Source: a virus. Taken from it: 35,114 nucleotides of DNA. The stretch lies in the IMG/VR virus record IMGVR_UViG_3300044765_000178, positions 1 through 35,114 of that record; one strand, given 5' to 3'. Below are positions 8,704-14,821 of the stretch, in pieces. How positions within the stretch are numbered: the stretch's first letter is position 1; each line of letters starts with the position of its first letter. The notes beneath the pieces were generated by a model that saw only the letters and a list, made by a program, of their open reading frames with translations, did no database searches and was not told the origin of the DNA. The translations under genes and the position numbers were made by a program.

Positions 8704-8731
8704 GGTACCCAGGAAACGTTTCCTGGGTACC
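8704..8731. promoter_or_regulatory. perfect 28-bp palindrome, likely operator
   Basis: The half-site is GGTACCCAGGAAAC, followed directly by its exact reverse complement with no spacer. It lies in the 220-base divergent region between the leftward membrane protein gene (start 8590) and the rightward DUF5753 regulator (start 8811). The centre GAAACGTTTC is like LacI-family operators, although no LacI gene was seen in the genome. A regulator of phage or host origin binding here would control both directions. Confidence 0.7.
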
Positions 8732-8810
8732 TGTCCGATCGGGTGAAACTTCGAGATCTTGCCCGGAACCGTGCACACTGATCCCGGCACGAAGACCACA
8801 GGGAGGATCG

Positions 8811-9728
8811 ATGCCGGTCAGTCCGACACTGCGGCAGCGCAAGCTGGCGCGGTCGCTCAAGCAGGCCCGGATCGCCGCTGGCCTGTCGGTGGCCGAGTGT
8901 GCGAAGCGGGCCCGGCTCCAGCCCGGCACCATCTCGAAGATCGAGAACGAGCGGCAATCGATCCTCGCCAGGACCGCCCAGCTGATCCTGCAAGCGTGCG
9001 GCGTCGGTGCGCCGCTGCTCGACACCCTGCTCCGGATTGCCGACGAGTCCGAGACGGTGAGCTGGTGGCTCGCCTACTCCGACAGCGTGCCGGACTGGTT
9101 CCGCGACTACGTCGAGCTGGAGTCGGACACCGACGAGATCTGGACCTACTCCAGCGAGCTCGTCGACGGCCTACTCCAGACCCCGGCCTACGCGACGGCC
9201 ATCACCAAGCTGAACCCCGACCTGACCACCGCCCAGCTCGAGCGCGCAGTCAGCCTGCGCGAGGCCCGGCAGGCGCAGCTGGACCGGAACACGCCGCCGC
9301 GGCTACGGATCGTGCTGAACGAGGCCGTGCTCCGGCGCCCGGTCGGCGGCCCCGAGGTGATGCGTGAGCAGATCCGGCACCTGGCCGCGATGAGCCGGCG
9401 CCCGAACATCGACCTGCGGGTCTTGCCCTTCTCCGCCGGCGCCCACCCGGGCATGAAGGGTTCCTTCACCTTGCTCCGATTCCCTGGCGATTTCGCCGAC
9501 ATGGACTGCGTCTACGTCGAATCGGAGACCGGCGCGGTGTGGCAGGAACGCCCTGGTGACATCGGCCGGTACACGACGATCTTCGAGCAGATGGTCTCGC
9601 GGTTCGCCCTGCCCCGGAAAAAGACGACTGCCCTGCTGGATAGCCTGGGAGGTGACCCAACCTGCGAGGGCGAAGGGAGCGTGGATGACCGCAACCGATC
9701 AGGCCATCCGCTGGAGAAAGAGCAGTAG
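8811..9728 (+). CDS. XRE-family regulator with DUF5753 domain
   Basis: 305 aa; the ATG at 8811 has GGGAGG upstream. Residues 8-65 are an XRE helix-turn-helix (LRQRKLARSLKQAR, LSVAECAKRA, GTISKIENE). Residues from about 96 to 285 are the DUF5753 domain (DWFRDYVELES, LVDGLLQTPAYA, VLRRPVGG, LPFSAGAHPGM). Such proteins are very numerous in actinomycete chromosomes and rare in phages. They are paired with DUF397 partners, as here. The last 44 bases overlap the DUF397 gene in another frame. It is likely a DNA-binding regulator acting with its partner; the palindrome upstream is a plausible target (inference). Confidence 0.93.
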   Translation: MPVSPTLRQRKLARSLKQARIAAGLSVAECAKRARLQPGTISKIENERQSILARTAQLILQACGVGAPLLDTLLRIADESETVSWWLAYSDSVPDWFRDYVELESDTDEIWTYSSELVDGLLQTPAYATAITKLNPDLTTAQLERAVSLREARQAQLDRNTPPRLRIVLNEAVLRRPVGGPEVMREQIRHLAAMSRRPNIDLRVLPFSAGAHPGMKGSFTLLRFPGDFADMDCVYVESETGAVWQERPGDIGRYTTIFEQMVSRFALPRKKTTALLDSLGGDPTCEGEGSVDDRNRSGHPLEKEQ

Positions 9729-9876
9729 AAGCGGATCTTCAGGGCAGTGCGTCGAGCTCGCGTACGGCTACGGCGTGCGCGACTCGAAGGACCCGAAGGG
9801 CGTCGTCGTGAGGCTCGGTCGAGACGAGTTCGACCGATTCATTGCGGCAGTAAAGGAAGGGCACTTCGGGCGGTAG
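9685..9876 (+). CDS. DUF397 protein, partner of the DUF5753 regulator
   Basis: 63 aa, ATG at 9685 behind GAAGGGAG. It has the family signature in order: IRWRKSSRSG, then QCVELA, VRDSKDPKG, and a terminal DEFDRFIAAVKEG. DUF397 proteins sit next to XRE-DUF5753 genes and are reported in Streptomyces to act with or against them (WhiJ-like and Scr1/Scr2-type pairs). It overlaps its partner by 44 bases and ends at a terminator, so the two form a closed two-gene unit. Confidence 0.93.
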   Translation: MTATDQAIRWRKSSRSGSSGQCVELAYGYGVRDSKDPKGVVVRLGRDEFDRFIAAVKEGHFGR

Positions 9877-9882
9877 AACGAG

Positions 9883-9915
9883 CAGGACCCCCGGCGACGA
9901 GTGCCGGGGGTCCTG
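9883..9915. terminator. bidirectional terminator-like hairpin
   Basis: A perfect 13-bp stem (CAGGACCCCCGGC with its complement), a 7-base loop and only a short T-rich flank. It lies between the convergent DUF397 gene and the leftward gene ending at 9947. Confidence 0.85.
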
Positions 9916-9946
9916 TCGTAGGTCGACCTGCGGTGAGGCTACGCGA

Positions 9947-10123
9947 TCAGCTGTACTTGGTCACGGTGCGCTTGCGAGGCCCGAATTTGTGCCAGAGCGT
10001 CAGCGGCAGCCAGACGAACAGGCCCCACATGCCAACCGTGCAGATGGTCAGCACGAGGTGCAATCCGTGCGAGGTCTTCTTGCGGGTCTTGCTGACGGCG
10101 CGGTGCGGGAAGTCGGTCGTCAT
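9947..10123 (-). CDS. tiny membrane protein
   Basis: 58 aa, ATG at 10123 with an ideal AGGAGG six bases upstream. The N-terminus is basic (VSKTRKKTSHG), followed by one helix (LHLVLTICTVGMWGLFVWLPLTLW) and a basic tail. This arrangement is that of a single-pass inner membrane protein. Function unknown. It is the last of three tandem leftward membrane-protein genes. Possible roles in lysogen physiology or superinfection exclusion are inferred from position beside the integrase only. Confidence 0.65.
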   Translation of the reverse strand: MTTDFPHRAVSKTRKKTSHGLHLVLTICTVGMWGLFVWLPLTLWHKFGPRKRTVTKYS

Positions 10124-10132
10124 GGTCCCCTC

Positions 10133-10324
10133 CTACTGGTCGATGTCGGACGGATCGCCGGTGGATGCGCCGGCGTTACTGCGCGCAGCCCAGACCGCCC
10201 CTGCGAGCGCGACGACGGCCACGCCGACCCAGAACCACCAGTGGCCGGCGCTGTAGGCGATGGGCGAGAGGACCCGGTCGGCGAAGGCAGCCAGGAGCGT
10301 CAGGATGTCCACGAGGGAGTTCAT
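10133..10324 (-). CDS. tiny membrane protein
   Basis: 63 aa, ATG at 10324, 4 bases after the upstream gene stop. A hydrophobic N-terminal stretch (LVDILTLLAAFADRVL) and a clear membrane helix (WWFWVGVAVVALAGAVWA) are followed by an acidic tail. Its stop lies just before the ribosome site of the next gene, so the three small genes are one transcript. No family recognised. Confidence 0.6.
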   Translation of the reverse strand: MNSLVDILTLLAAFADRVLSPIAYSAGHWWFWVGVAVVALAGAVWAARSNAGASTGDPSDIDQ

Positions 10325-10328
10325 CGGC

Positions 10329-10559
10329 TCAACGGCCGATCAGCTGAACAGGCACCTGGGTCGGCGCGGCCGGGTCGTCCGGGGTGATGGCGACGCTCGA
10401 CGTGGGCACGGGGGTGTCCGGCGGCGACGGCCACGCGGTGCCGGCGGCGATGACGAAGCACAGGCCGATGATCAGCAAGCCGATGATGACGCTGGCGCGC
10501 GGTACGTTCGTGACGCGGTCCGTGGCGGCCGTAGCGGCGGCGGGGCGGTGCGCGGGCAT
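10329..10559 (-). CDS. small membrane protein, first of three
   Basis: 76 aa, ATG at 10559 with AGGGGACC upstream. The N-terminal 20 residues are Ala/Arg-rich and polar, then one helix (VIIGLLIIGLCFVIAAGTAW) and a Pro/Thr-rich tail likely exposed outside. An inverted repeat at 10577-10593 lies 18 bases upstream of the start. Function unknown. Confidence 0.6.
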   Translation of the reverse strand: MPAHRPAAATAATDRVTNVPRASVIIGLLIIGLCFVIAAGTAWPSPPDTPVPTSSVAITPDDPAAPTQVPVQLIGR

Positions 10560-10576
10560 GATGGGGTCCCCTCGGG

Positions 10577-10593
10577 TCTGACAGGCTGTCAGA
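10577..10593. promoter_or_regulatory. 17-bp inverted repeat upstream of the small membrane operon
   Basis: TCTGACAG and CTGTCAGA flank one central G. It is placed just before the leftward gene start at 10559 and would be an operator or a 5-prime leader hairpin. Confidence 0.5.
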
Positions 10594-10798
10594 GGCGATT
10601 CGGGGACCTGACTACTGAAGGATATTGCACCTCAAGCTGTCGGCGTCCACATGCGGCAACGGCACGTGGCACAACGCTTGGGGCACTAGTAGTGGTCCAC
10701 TACCGTCGTTCGCTACGGCTTCCCGTGGCGCCTCTGGCCAGCTGTTTTGTTGGCGAGCGTGGCCACGGTAGCCCCGAATAACGGTCCTAGTCAAGATA

Positions 10799-10828
10799 TT
10801 GCCGAGGCGGCCAGGTCGCACGTACGGT
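10799..10828 (+). promoter_or_regulatory. putative leaderless promoter of the integrase
   Basis: TTGCCG at 10799-10804, an 18-base spacer, and TACGGT at 10823-10828, six bases before the integrase ATG. There is no ribosome site, so a leaderless message starting at the ATG is predicted, as is common in actinomycetes. Confidence 0.55.
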
Positions 10829-10834
10829 GCCCGC

Positions 10835-11752
10835 ATGGCCCATCTCCGCACCGCGTACGACCTGGCAGCCGGCGAACTGGCTGACCTGCTCGACGACTGG
10901 GTGCTCCAGCTGCGCGCGGACAACAAGTCGAAGCAGACCGTCGCCTCGTACCGGCAGGGCGTGAGGCGGTTCCTCACCTGGGCCGAGCAGCAGAAGCGCG
11001 TGCCGACGCTCGACCGCAACACGGTCAACGAGTTCATGGTGTCCATGAAGGACGCTGGGCTGCAGGCGACCACCATGACCGCGCGGCAGCTCGCCCTGCG
11101 CCAGTTCAGCGCCTGGCTGGCGAAAGAGCGGGAGATCGAGCAGGACCTTCTGACCGGCCTGACGGTGCCGAAGATCGACGAGCAGCCGCTGAAGCCGCTG
11201 AACGCGGAGGAGCTGAAGGCACTGTTCGCGGCCTGCCAGGGCGACTCCTTCGTCGACCGGCGCGACGAGGCGCTCGTGCGGTTCATGGCGGAGACGTTCG
11301 CGCGGGCCAGCGACACGCTGAGCATGACGATGAAGGACACCGACCTGAAGGCCGGCGAGGCCGTCCTGATCGGAAAGGCGCACCTGCCGCGGGTTGTCGC
11401 CTGGGGCCCGCAGACCGGTGTGTGCATGACGCGCTACGCCCGCGCCCGCAGGACACATCGCCTGGCGTCGGCGGATGCGTTCTGGCTGGGCGGAAACGGC
11501 CGTGGGTTCGGCTACCGCGGCCTGTACTACGCGCTGTCCCAGCGGGCCGAGCGCGCCGGCATCGATGACTTTCATCCGCATCGGCTGCGGGCGACGGGGG
11601 CGACACGGTGGCTGGACGCGGGCGGCAGCGAGTCGGGCCTGCGGGCCGCGGGCGGCTGGGCCAGTATGCGCATGGTGATTCGGTATACGAAGTACACGAG
11701 TCAGCGTCGGGCGGCGGACGAGAGTCGGCGGCTGAACCTCGGCGACCTGTAA
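10835..11752 (+). CDS. int: tyrosine integrase
   Basis: 305 aa. The N-terminal ~115 residues form the SAM-like core-binding domain (LQLRADNKSKQTVASYRQGV, TARQLALRQFSAWL). The catalytic domain carries Arg157 (FARASD), a probable Lys181, the box HRLR at 249-252 (HPHRLRATGATRWL), Trp275 where many members have His, and nucleophile Tyr284 (VIRYTKYT). The spacing from 275 to 284 is canonical. The ATG at 10835 is preferred over TTG at 10799 because a -10 box falls between them. It recombines attP with the host attB. An excisionase was not recognised. Confidence 0.93.
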   Translation: MAHLRTAYDLAAGELADLLDDWVLQLRADNKSKQTVASYRQGVRRFLTWAEQQKRVPTLDRNTVNEFMVSMKDAGLQATTMTARQLALRQFSAWLAKEREIEQDLLTGLTVPKIDEQPLKPLNAEELKALFAACQGDSFVDRRDEALVRFMAETFARASDTLSMTMKDTDLKAGEAVLIGKAHLPRVVAWGPQTGVCMTRYARARRTHRLASADAFWLGGNGRGFGYRGLYYALSQRAERAGIDDFHPHRLRATGATRWLDAGGSESGLRAAGGWASMRMVIRYTKYTSQRRAADESRRLNLGDL

Positions 11753-11755
11753 GCA

Positions 11756-11795
11756 AAGGCCGGCCCCGGTCTACAGGAAGATCGGGGCCGGCCTT
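11756..11795 (+). terminator. integrase terminator
   Basis: A perfect 13-bp stem (AAGGCCGGCCCCG with its complement) and a 14-base loop, starting four bases after the integrase stop, followed by TTCCTCG. Confidence 0.87.
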
Positions 11796-11841
11796 CCTCG
11801 TCGTCAAGGCTCACCACCTGTTCAGGTTCACCACCGTGCCG

Positions 11842-12105
11842 TCATGGCTGTCGTCGAGCCGACCGACGGCTGTCGTCGGTGGCGATCGACTTGGCGATAG
11901 TCGTGGCGTGAGCTAGCTTCGCCTGCCGCTCGTGGAGCGCAGCGATCGTGAAGATCACCCAGGACGCGGCGCCGGCGCGGCCGGCGAGATCCATAACCCA
12001 CTGGAACGCGTCGATCGGGTTGCCGGTCAGCTCGAACAGCCAGATGTAGCCGTACGCGACGGACATCGTGATCGCGATGATCAGCATCCCCACTTTGAGA
12101 GACAA
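11842..12105 (-). CDS. small membrane protein next to the immunity region
   Basis: 87 aa. The TTG start at 12105 is chosen because GGGAGGGAG lies at the right distance; the ATG 18 bases later has none. Residues 5-27 form a membrane helix (VGMLIIAITMSVAYGYIWLF), and a second weak one spans about 45-57 (AASWVIFTIAAL). The C-terminus is basic. It lies downstream of the repressor in the same direction and may be expressed in the lysogen, which would suit a superinfection exclusion role. That is inference. Confidence 0.6.
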   Translation of the reverse strand: MSLKVGMLIIAITMSVAYGYIWLFELTGNPIDAFQWVMDLAGRAGAASWVIFTIAALHERQAKLAHATTIAKSIATDDSRRSARRQP

Positions 12106-12281
12106 CTGTGCTCCCTCCCCGTCGAGGCTGCCGAGCCCAAGCAGCGCGTGTCACAGGCGGTATCGCTGCGAGAATCACGCTGCGTTAGCTGTTTAGGCCG
12201 GTCGATCGATGCGGCTGTCACATACCACTCGGATGGCCTATCCAGCTGCCCGTCCGTCCCGTCGAGGTGCCTGATCGTCCT

Positions 12282-12674
12282 TCAGCCTTGGCGTCGGAGT
12301 TCGAGCGCCCGGCGGAGGAATCTCTCGGCCTCTTCGGTACCCAGCTCGTCCTCGACGAGCAGGTACATCTCGGCGAGCTTCTCGGGACTAGATGCGACGA
12401 TACGTTCCCTGGTTGCGCGCGATGCAGGGTCAGTTGGCAGCCCCTCATGCTCGGCAGGAACAGGCTCGCCAGCCGCCAAACTGCCCTCCACGAACAGCAA
12501 GGCTCGTTCAAGTCCGGCCGCGGCGACGTCAGTCAGGCCGATCTCGCCCTTGCGGATCCGCGCCAGGTTTCCGGCCGTCATGCCCGCCTTGCGGGCCACT
12601 TCGCTCCAGCGCAGGCCCAGCTTTAGTCGTCGCTTGTTCAGTGCGTCGGTCAGGTGTGTGTGGTCAGCGTCCAC
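12282..12674 (-). CDS. XRE-family phage repressor (immunity)
   Basis: 130 aa from the GTG at 12674, which has GGGGAGC upstream. The open frame continues to 12827 but that part lies in the operator region. The N-terminal 60 residues are an XRE fold (LTDALNKRRLKLGLRWSEVA, MTAGNLARIRKGEIG). A linker and a helical, acidic C-terminus follow (SPEKLAEMYLLVEDELGTEEA), probably for dimerisation. It has no LexA-type peptidase motif. It is transcribed divergently from a second XRE gene, the classic lysogeny switch layout. Confidence 0.82.
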   Translation of the reverse strand: MDADHTHLTDALNKRRLKLGLRWSEVARKAGMTAGNLARIRKGEIGLTDVAAAGLERALLFVEGSLAAGEPVPAEHEGLPTDPASRATRERIVASSPEKLAEMYLLVEDELGTEEAERFLRRALELRRQG

Positions 12675-12702
12675 TTGCTGCTCCCCGGTCAGGAGTGAAC
12701 AT

Positions 12703-12792
12703 CTTCGCACATCTACGACGCACAGAGTAGTGCATGCGTTGCCTTGCGAAGTTCCGTGACAGATCTGCACGCGCATGCATTGCTTTGCACGC
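12703..12792. promoter_or_regulatory. operator-like repeats of the lysogeny switch
   Basis: The divergent region between the two XRE genes carries a 20-base repeat, GCATGCGTTGCCTTGCGAAG (12732-12751) and GCATGCATTGCTTTGCACGC (12773-12792), 41 bases apart, about four helical turns. TGCGAAG recurs inverted at 12703-12709. The second copy overlaps the promoter of the rightward gene, so binding would block it. Confidence 0.6.
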
Positions 12793-12808
12793 CTCTGCGG
12801 CTTAGTGT
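12780..12808 (+). promoter_or_regulatory. putative leaderless promoter of the Cro-like gene
   Basis: TTGCTT (12780-12785), a 17-base spacer and TAGTGT (12803-12808), ending six bases before the ATG, the same distance as at the integrase. No ribosome site lies before the ATG, so the message probably starts at it. Confidence 0.55.
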
Positions 12809-12814
12809 GCGTGC

Positions 12815-13066
12815 ATGCCCCAACCACTCCTTCGCCTCCCGTTCAGCAGGGAGAAGCTGCGCGACTTGCGCGAGCGCAGGGGACTGACCAAGGCCGGCCT
12901 CTCTCGACGGTGCGAGGAGATCGGGCACCCGGTCACCGCCGCTCACCTGAGCCGTGTTGAGAACGGCCCGAACGTCCCGACTCCGCCGTTGCTCAAGGCA
13001 CTCGCCGACGCTCTCGCCGTGACGGTTGACGACCTGCTCGACCAGACCAAGGCCGGCGCGGCATGA
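12815..13066 (+). CDS. XRE-family Cro-like regulator
   Basis: 83 aa, nearly all one XRE helix-turn-helix domain (REKLRDLRERRGLTKAGLSR, VTAAHLSRVENG, LLKALADALAVTVDDLL). It is the first gene of the rightward early operon and diverges from the repressor. It should act as the Cro-type switch that favours lytic growth, or as an excision control factor. The stop overlaps the next ATG (ATGA). Confidence 0.85.
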   Translation: MPQPLLRLPFSREKLRDLRERRGLTKAGLSRRCEEIGHPVTAAHLSRVENGPNVPTPPLLKALADALAVTVDDLLDQTKAGAA

Positions 13067-13320
13067 GCACGCCGGCGCAGCGCAGCCTCAACGCTCAGGT
13101 CGCGGTCCACACCTCGTGGGCCAAGACCGTCGACCGCTCGGCTCGGACGGCGCCCGGACGGCAGGCGTTCGCGGACCGGTTCGAGCGCCAGGTCGACCCG
13201 GACGGCGTGATGGATCCCGACACCCGCGCCAAGGCCGCCGCGAACGCCCGGCGGGCCTACTTCCTCAGCCTCGCCGCGAAGTCGGCGAAGGTCCGCGCTC
13301 GGCGCAAGCGCAGCGCCTGA
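13063..13320 (+). CDS. conserved-type small basic protein
   Basis: 85 aa, ATG overlapping the upstream stop. Highly charged and helical (GRQAFADRFERQVDPDGVM, ARRAYFLSLAAKSAKVRAR) with a very basic C-terminus. Proteins of this pattern are frequent in actinomycete genomes and mobile elements and remain without function. It is the second gene of the early operon. Confidence 0.7.
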   Translation: MSTPAQRSLNAQVAVHTSWAKTVDRSARTAPGRQAFADRFERQVDPDGVMDPDTRAKAAANARRAYFLSLAAKSAKVRARRKRSA

Positions 13321-13389
13321 TCCCCATCAACAGGGCGGGCCGCCCGGATGGACCCCGGACGACCCGCTGACCACGGAGAGGACACCTCC

Positions 13390-13542
13390 ATGACCGAGAA
13401 GACCGTACAGCCCTCGCCGGGTGGCCGGCACCGCGCGCCCGAGTGGCCGACCCAGGAGCCCGACGGGGAGCGGACCGCCCGCTACCCCGAGGTGCAGGCC
13501 GTGATCGACCAGTTCGAGCAGTTGTTCCCGAAGGAGGCGTGA
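13390..13542 (+). CDS. small hypothetical protein
   Basis: 50 aa. The ATG at 13390 has GGAGAGG upstream and is preferred over an earlier in-frame start without one. Polar, with Pro-rich N-terminus and a helical end (VQAVIDQFEQLFPKEA). The sequence AAGGAGG at its end serves the next gene. Function unknown. Confidence 0.55.
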   Translation: MTEKTVQPSPGGRHRAPEWPTQEPDGERTARYPEVQAVIDQFEQLFPKEA

Positions 13543-13545
13543 CCG

Positions 13546-13695
13546 ATGCCGATCCGGAACTACGGCGGCCCGGAGAACGCGCCGCAGAACAAGCAGCAGT
13601 GCAAGGCCACCCGTGAGGACGAGACCCGCATGAAGGCGGTCGAGGGCCAAGACACCCAGGGGTTGAAGGCTGCGGCGAAGGGGGGCAAGAAGTGA
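13546..13695 (+). CDS. small Lys/Gln-rich protein
   Basis: 49 aa, ATG three bases after the previous stop, with AAGGAGG upstream. Very polar (ENAPQNKQQCKATREDETR) with a Lys/Gly-rich end. The stop overlaps the next GTG. Disordered and of unknown function, but supported by spacing, ribosome site and coupling. Confidence 0.5.
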   Translation: MPIRNYGGPENAPQNKQQCKATREDETRMKAVEGQDTQGLKAAAKGGKK

Positions 13696-14084
13696 GCACG
13701 AAGGACGTGTTCTCGGCTGCCGTGGCGGCGATGTCGACTGCGGTCGAGGTGCCGCTCGCCGGCGAGGTGGTGAAGCTGGACGCCTGGGCCGATGAGGTGA
13801 ACATCTTCCTGCACCGCGAAGCGCAATCGGCGCAGGCGTTGTTGGCGTGGCTGTGGTGGCTGCCCGGCGCGCGGTTGGTGCATCGCCACTCGACCGATGC
13901 CCACCTGTACGTGAACGTGCGGGCATCGGTGGGTGGCGTGAAGTGGGACGTGTGGTCGGCGTTCGATGGCGCGGACGCCGAGCTGCTGTGCGAGCACGAG
14001 CACGACGGCAATCAGCCGTTGTCGGTGCATCGGTTGCGGTGGTTGCAGATGCGGCAGACCGCCGCGCTGGTCGGCGCGCCGTGA
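13692..14084 (+). CDS. hypothetical protein
   Basis: 130 aa, GTG start in a GTGA overlap. Mixed alpha/beta, with EVVKLDAWADEVNIFL, a Trp-rich helix (LLAWLWWLPGARLVHRH), and beta strands around VGGVKWDVWSAFDG. Both ends overlap neighbours by four bases, the hallmark of this operon. No family recognised. Confidence 0.68.
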   Translation: MSTKDVFSAAVAAMSTAVEVPLAGEVVKLDAWADEVNIFLHREAQSAQALLAWLWWLPGARLVHRHSTDAHLYVNVRASVGGVKWDVWSAFDGADAELLCEHEHDGNQPLSVHRLRWLQMRQTAALVGAP

Positions 14085-14146
14085 GTGGGTACACGCGGCC
14101 GCCGTTCGGCCGGGAGCCGTTGCGCGGTGGTGGATTCGGTGGCTGA
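14081..14146 (+). CDS. possible 21-residue peptide
   Basis: GTG in a GTGA overlap with the upstream stop, reading SGYTRPPFGREPLRGGGFGG to a TGA. Coupling supports translation, but there is no other evidence. It may only carry ribosomes to the next start. Confidence 0.3.
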   Translation: MSGYTRPPFGREPLRGGGFGG

Positions 14147-14534
14147 CCGTCGTCTGGTCGGAGCGGCCCGGGCGCTCACGGTGTTGTTCGCCGTGGCGCT
14201 CGGCGTCGCCGCCGCGCTGTTCGCGCGGGCCGCCTTCGGTGGCCTGGTGGCGGTTCTCGTGGTGTGGCCGTGGATGTCGACCGTGGCGATCACGATCGCC
14301 TATGCCGTCGGGAGGTCAAGCCGTGTCAGGTCCCGTGCGCTGCTGGGTGTGGTTCGCCGGCCGGTGGCGCACCGGCACGCGGTTGGAGCCGGACGCCGGC
14401 CTGTCGCTGGTGCGGGTGCTCGTCGACGGGCTGCGGCCGGCGCAGCTGTTCCATCCGGCCGACGTCCGCAGCACCGATCCGGGATCGGCCGGCCGGCTTT
14501 CCCTTTGACCGCTGGAGGATTGACATGGACGTGA
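14127..14534 (+). CDS. membrane protein with an overlapping 3-prime end
   Basis: 135 aa from the GTG at 14127; GTG at 14130 and 14139 are alternatives. The first 60 residues predict two membrane helices (ALTVLFAVALGVAAALFA and LVAVLVVWPWMSTVAITIAY). After about codon 65 the frame becomes Arg/Ala/Gly-rich and loses the GC pattern of coding DNA, because the gene at 14323 is the real frame there. Either the gene truly overlaps its neighbour by 186 bases, or the real product ends earlier through a frameshift or sequence error. Confidence 0.45.
   Translation: MVDSVADRRLVGAARALTVLFAVALGVAAALFARAAFGGLVAVLVVWPWMSTVAITIAYAVGRSSRVRSRALLGVVRRPVAHRHAVGAGRRPVAGAGARRRAAAGAAVPSGRRPQHRSGIGRPAFPLTAGGLTWT
14323..14508 (+). 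CDS. small hypothetical protein
   Basis: 61 aa, GTG at 14323 preceded by GGGAGG. Third codon positions are almost all G or C in this frame, unlike the overlapping frame, so it is the coding one. Sequence SGPVRCWVWFAGRWRTG, then LVRVLVDGLRPAQLFHPADV. No family recognised. Confidence 0.55.
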   Translation: MSGPVRCWVWFAGRWRTGTRLEPDAGLSLVRVLVDGLRPAQLFHPADVRSTDPGSAGRLSL

Positions 14535-14821
14535 AGACGGAGCTTTCCCCTCTGTCGAAGGTGAAGCACCCGCCGCTGACTGTCGTGGTCGACGAGGCGC
14601 GGGCGGCCGAGCTCGGCATGACGGAGACCGAGGCGAGGCATGTGCAGCAGCTGGCCGCCGGCTGGAAGCAGCCAGAGATGGCGCGCGAGGCCTGGGTCAC
14701 CAACAACGGGATGAACATGAGGTTCTACCGGATTCGTAACCGGTACGGCATCCGGACGACTGAGCAGTTGATCGCGTGGGCGTATCAGCACGGCGTGCTG
14801 GTGGTGGCGTCTCGTGGCTGA
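14525..14821 (+). CDS. small LuxR-type (GerE-like) HTH protein
   Basis: 98 aa, ATG behind CTGGAGG. The C-terminal ~60 residues follow the GerE/LuxR HTH pattern: MTETEARHVQQLAAGWKQPE, EMAREAWVTNNGMNMRFYRI, RNRYGIRTTEQLIAWAYQHG. This aligns by eye with the usual T-x-x-E-x-x-V-x-x-L-A-x-G ... I-A ... V ... Y-x-K-x-x-V-x-x-R-x-x-A pattern. There is no receiver or other sensor domain. It is probably a stand-alone DNA-binding regulator of phage genes. The last bases overlap the next start by 8. Confidence 0.6.
   Translation: MDVKTELSPLSKVKHPPLTVVVDEARAAELGMTETEARHVQQLAAGWKQPEMAREAWVTNNGMNMRFYRIRNRYGIRTTEQLIAWAYQHGVLVVASRG

Larger units (their letters stand above)
10560..10834. other. noncoding integrase upstream region, candidate attP
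   Basis: This 275-base gap between divergent small membrane genes and the integrase has no convincing gene. It holds the inverted repeat at 10577-10593, a second one at 10689-10703 (GTAGTGG-T-CCACTAC), the direct repeat GATATTGC at 10621 and 10795, and complementary CCGTGGC/GCCACGG arms around 10725-10770. Clustered short repeats beside an integrase gene are typical of an attP with arm-type sites. The core cannot be identified without the host junctions. Confidence 0.45.
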
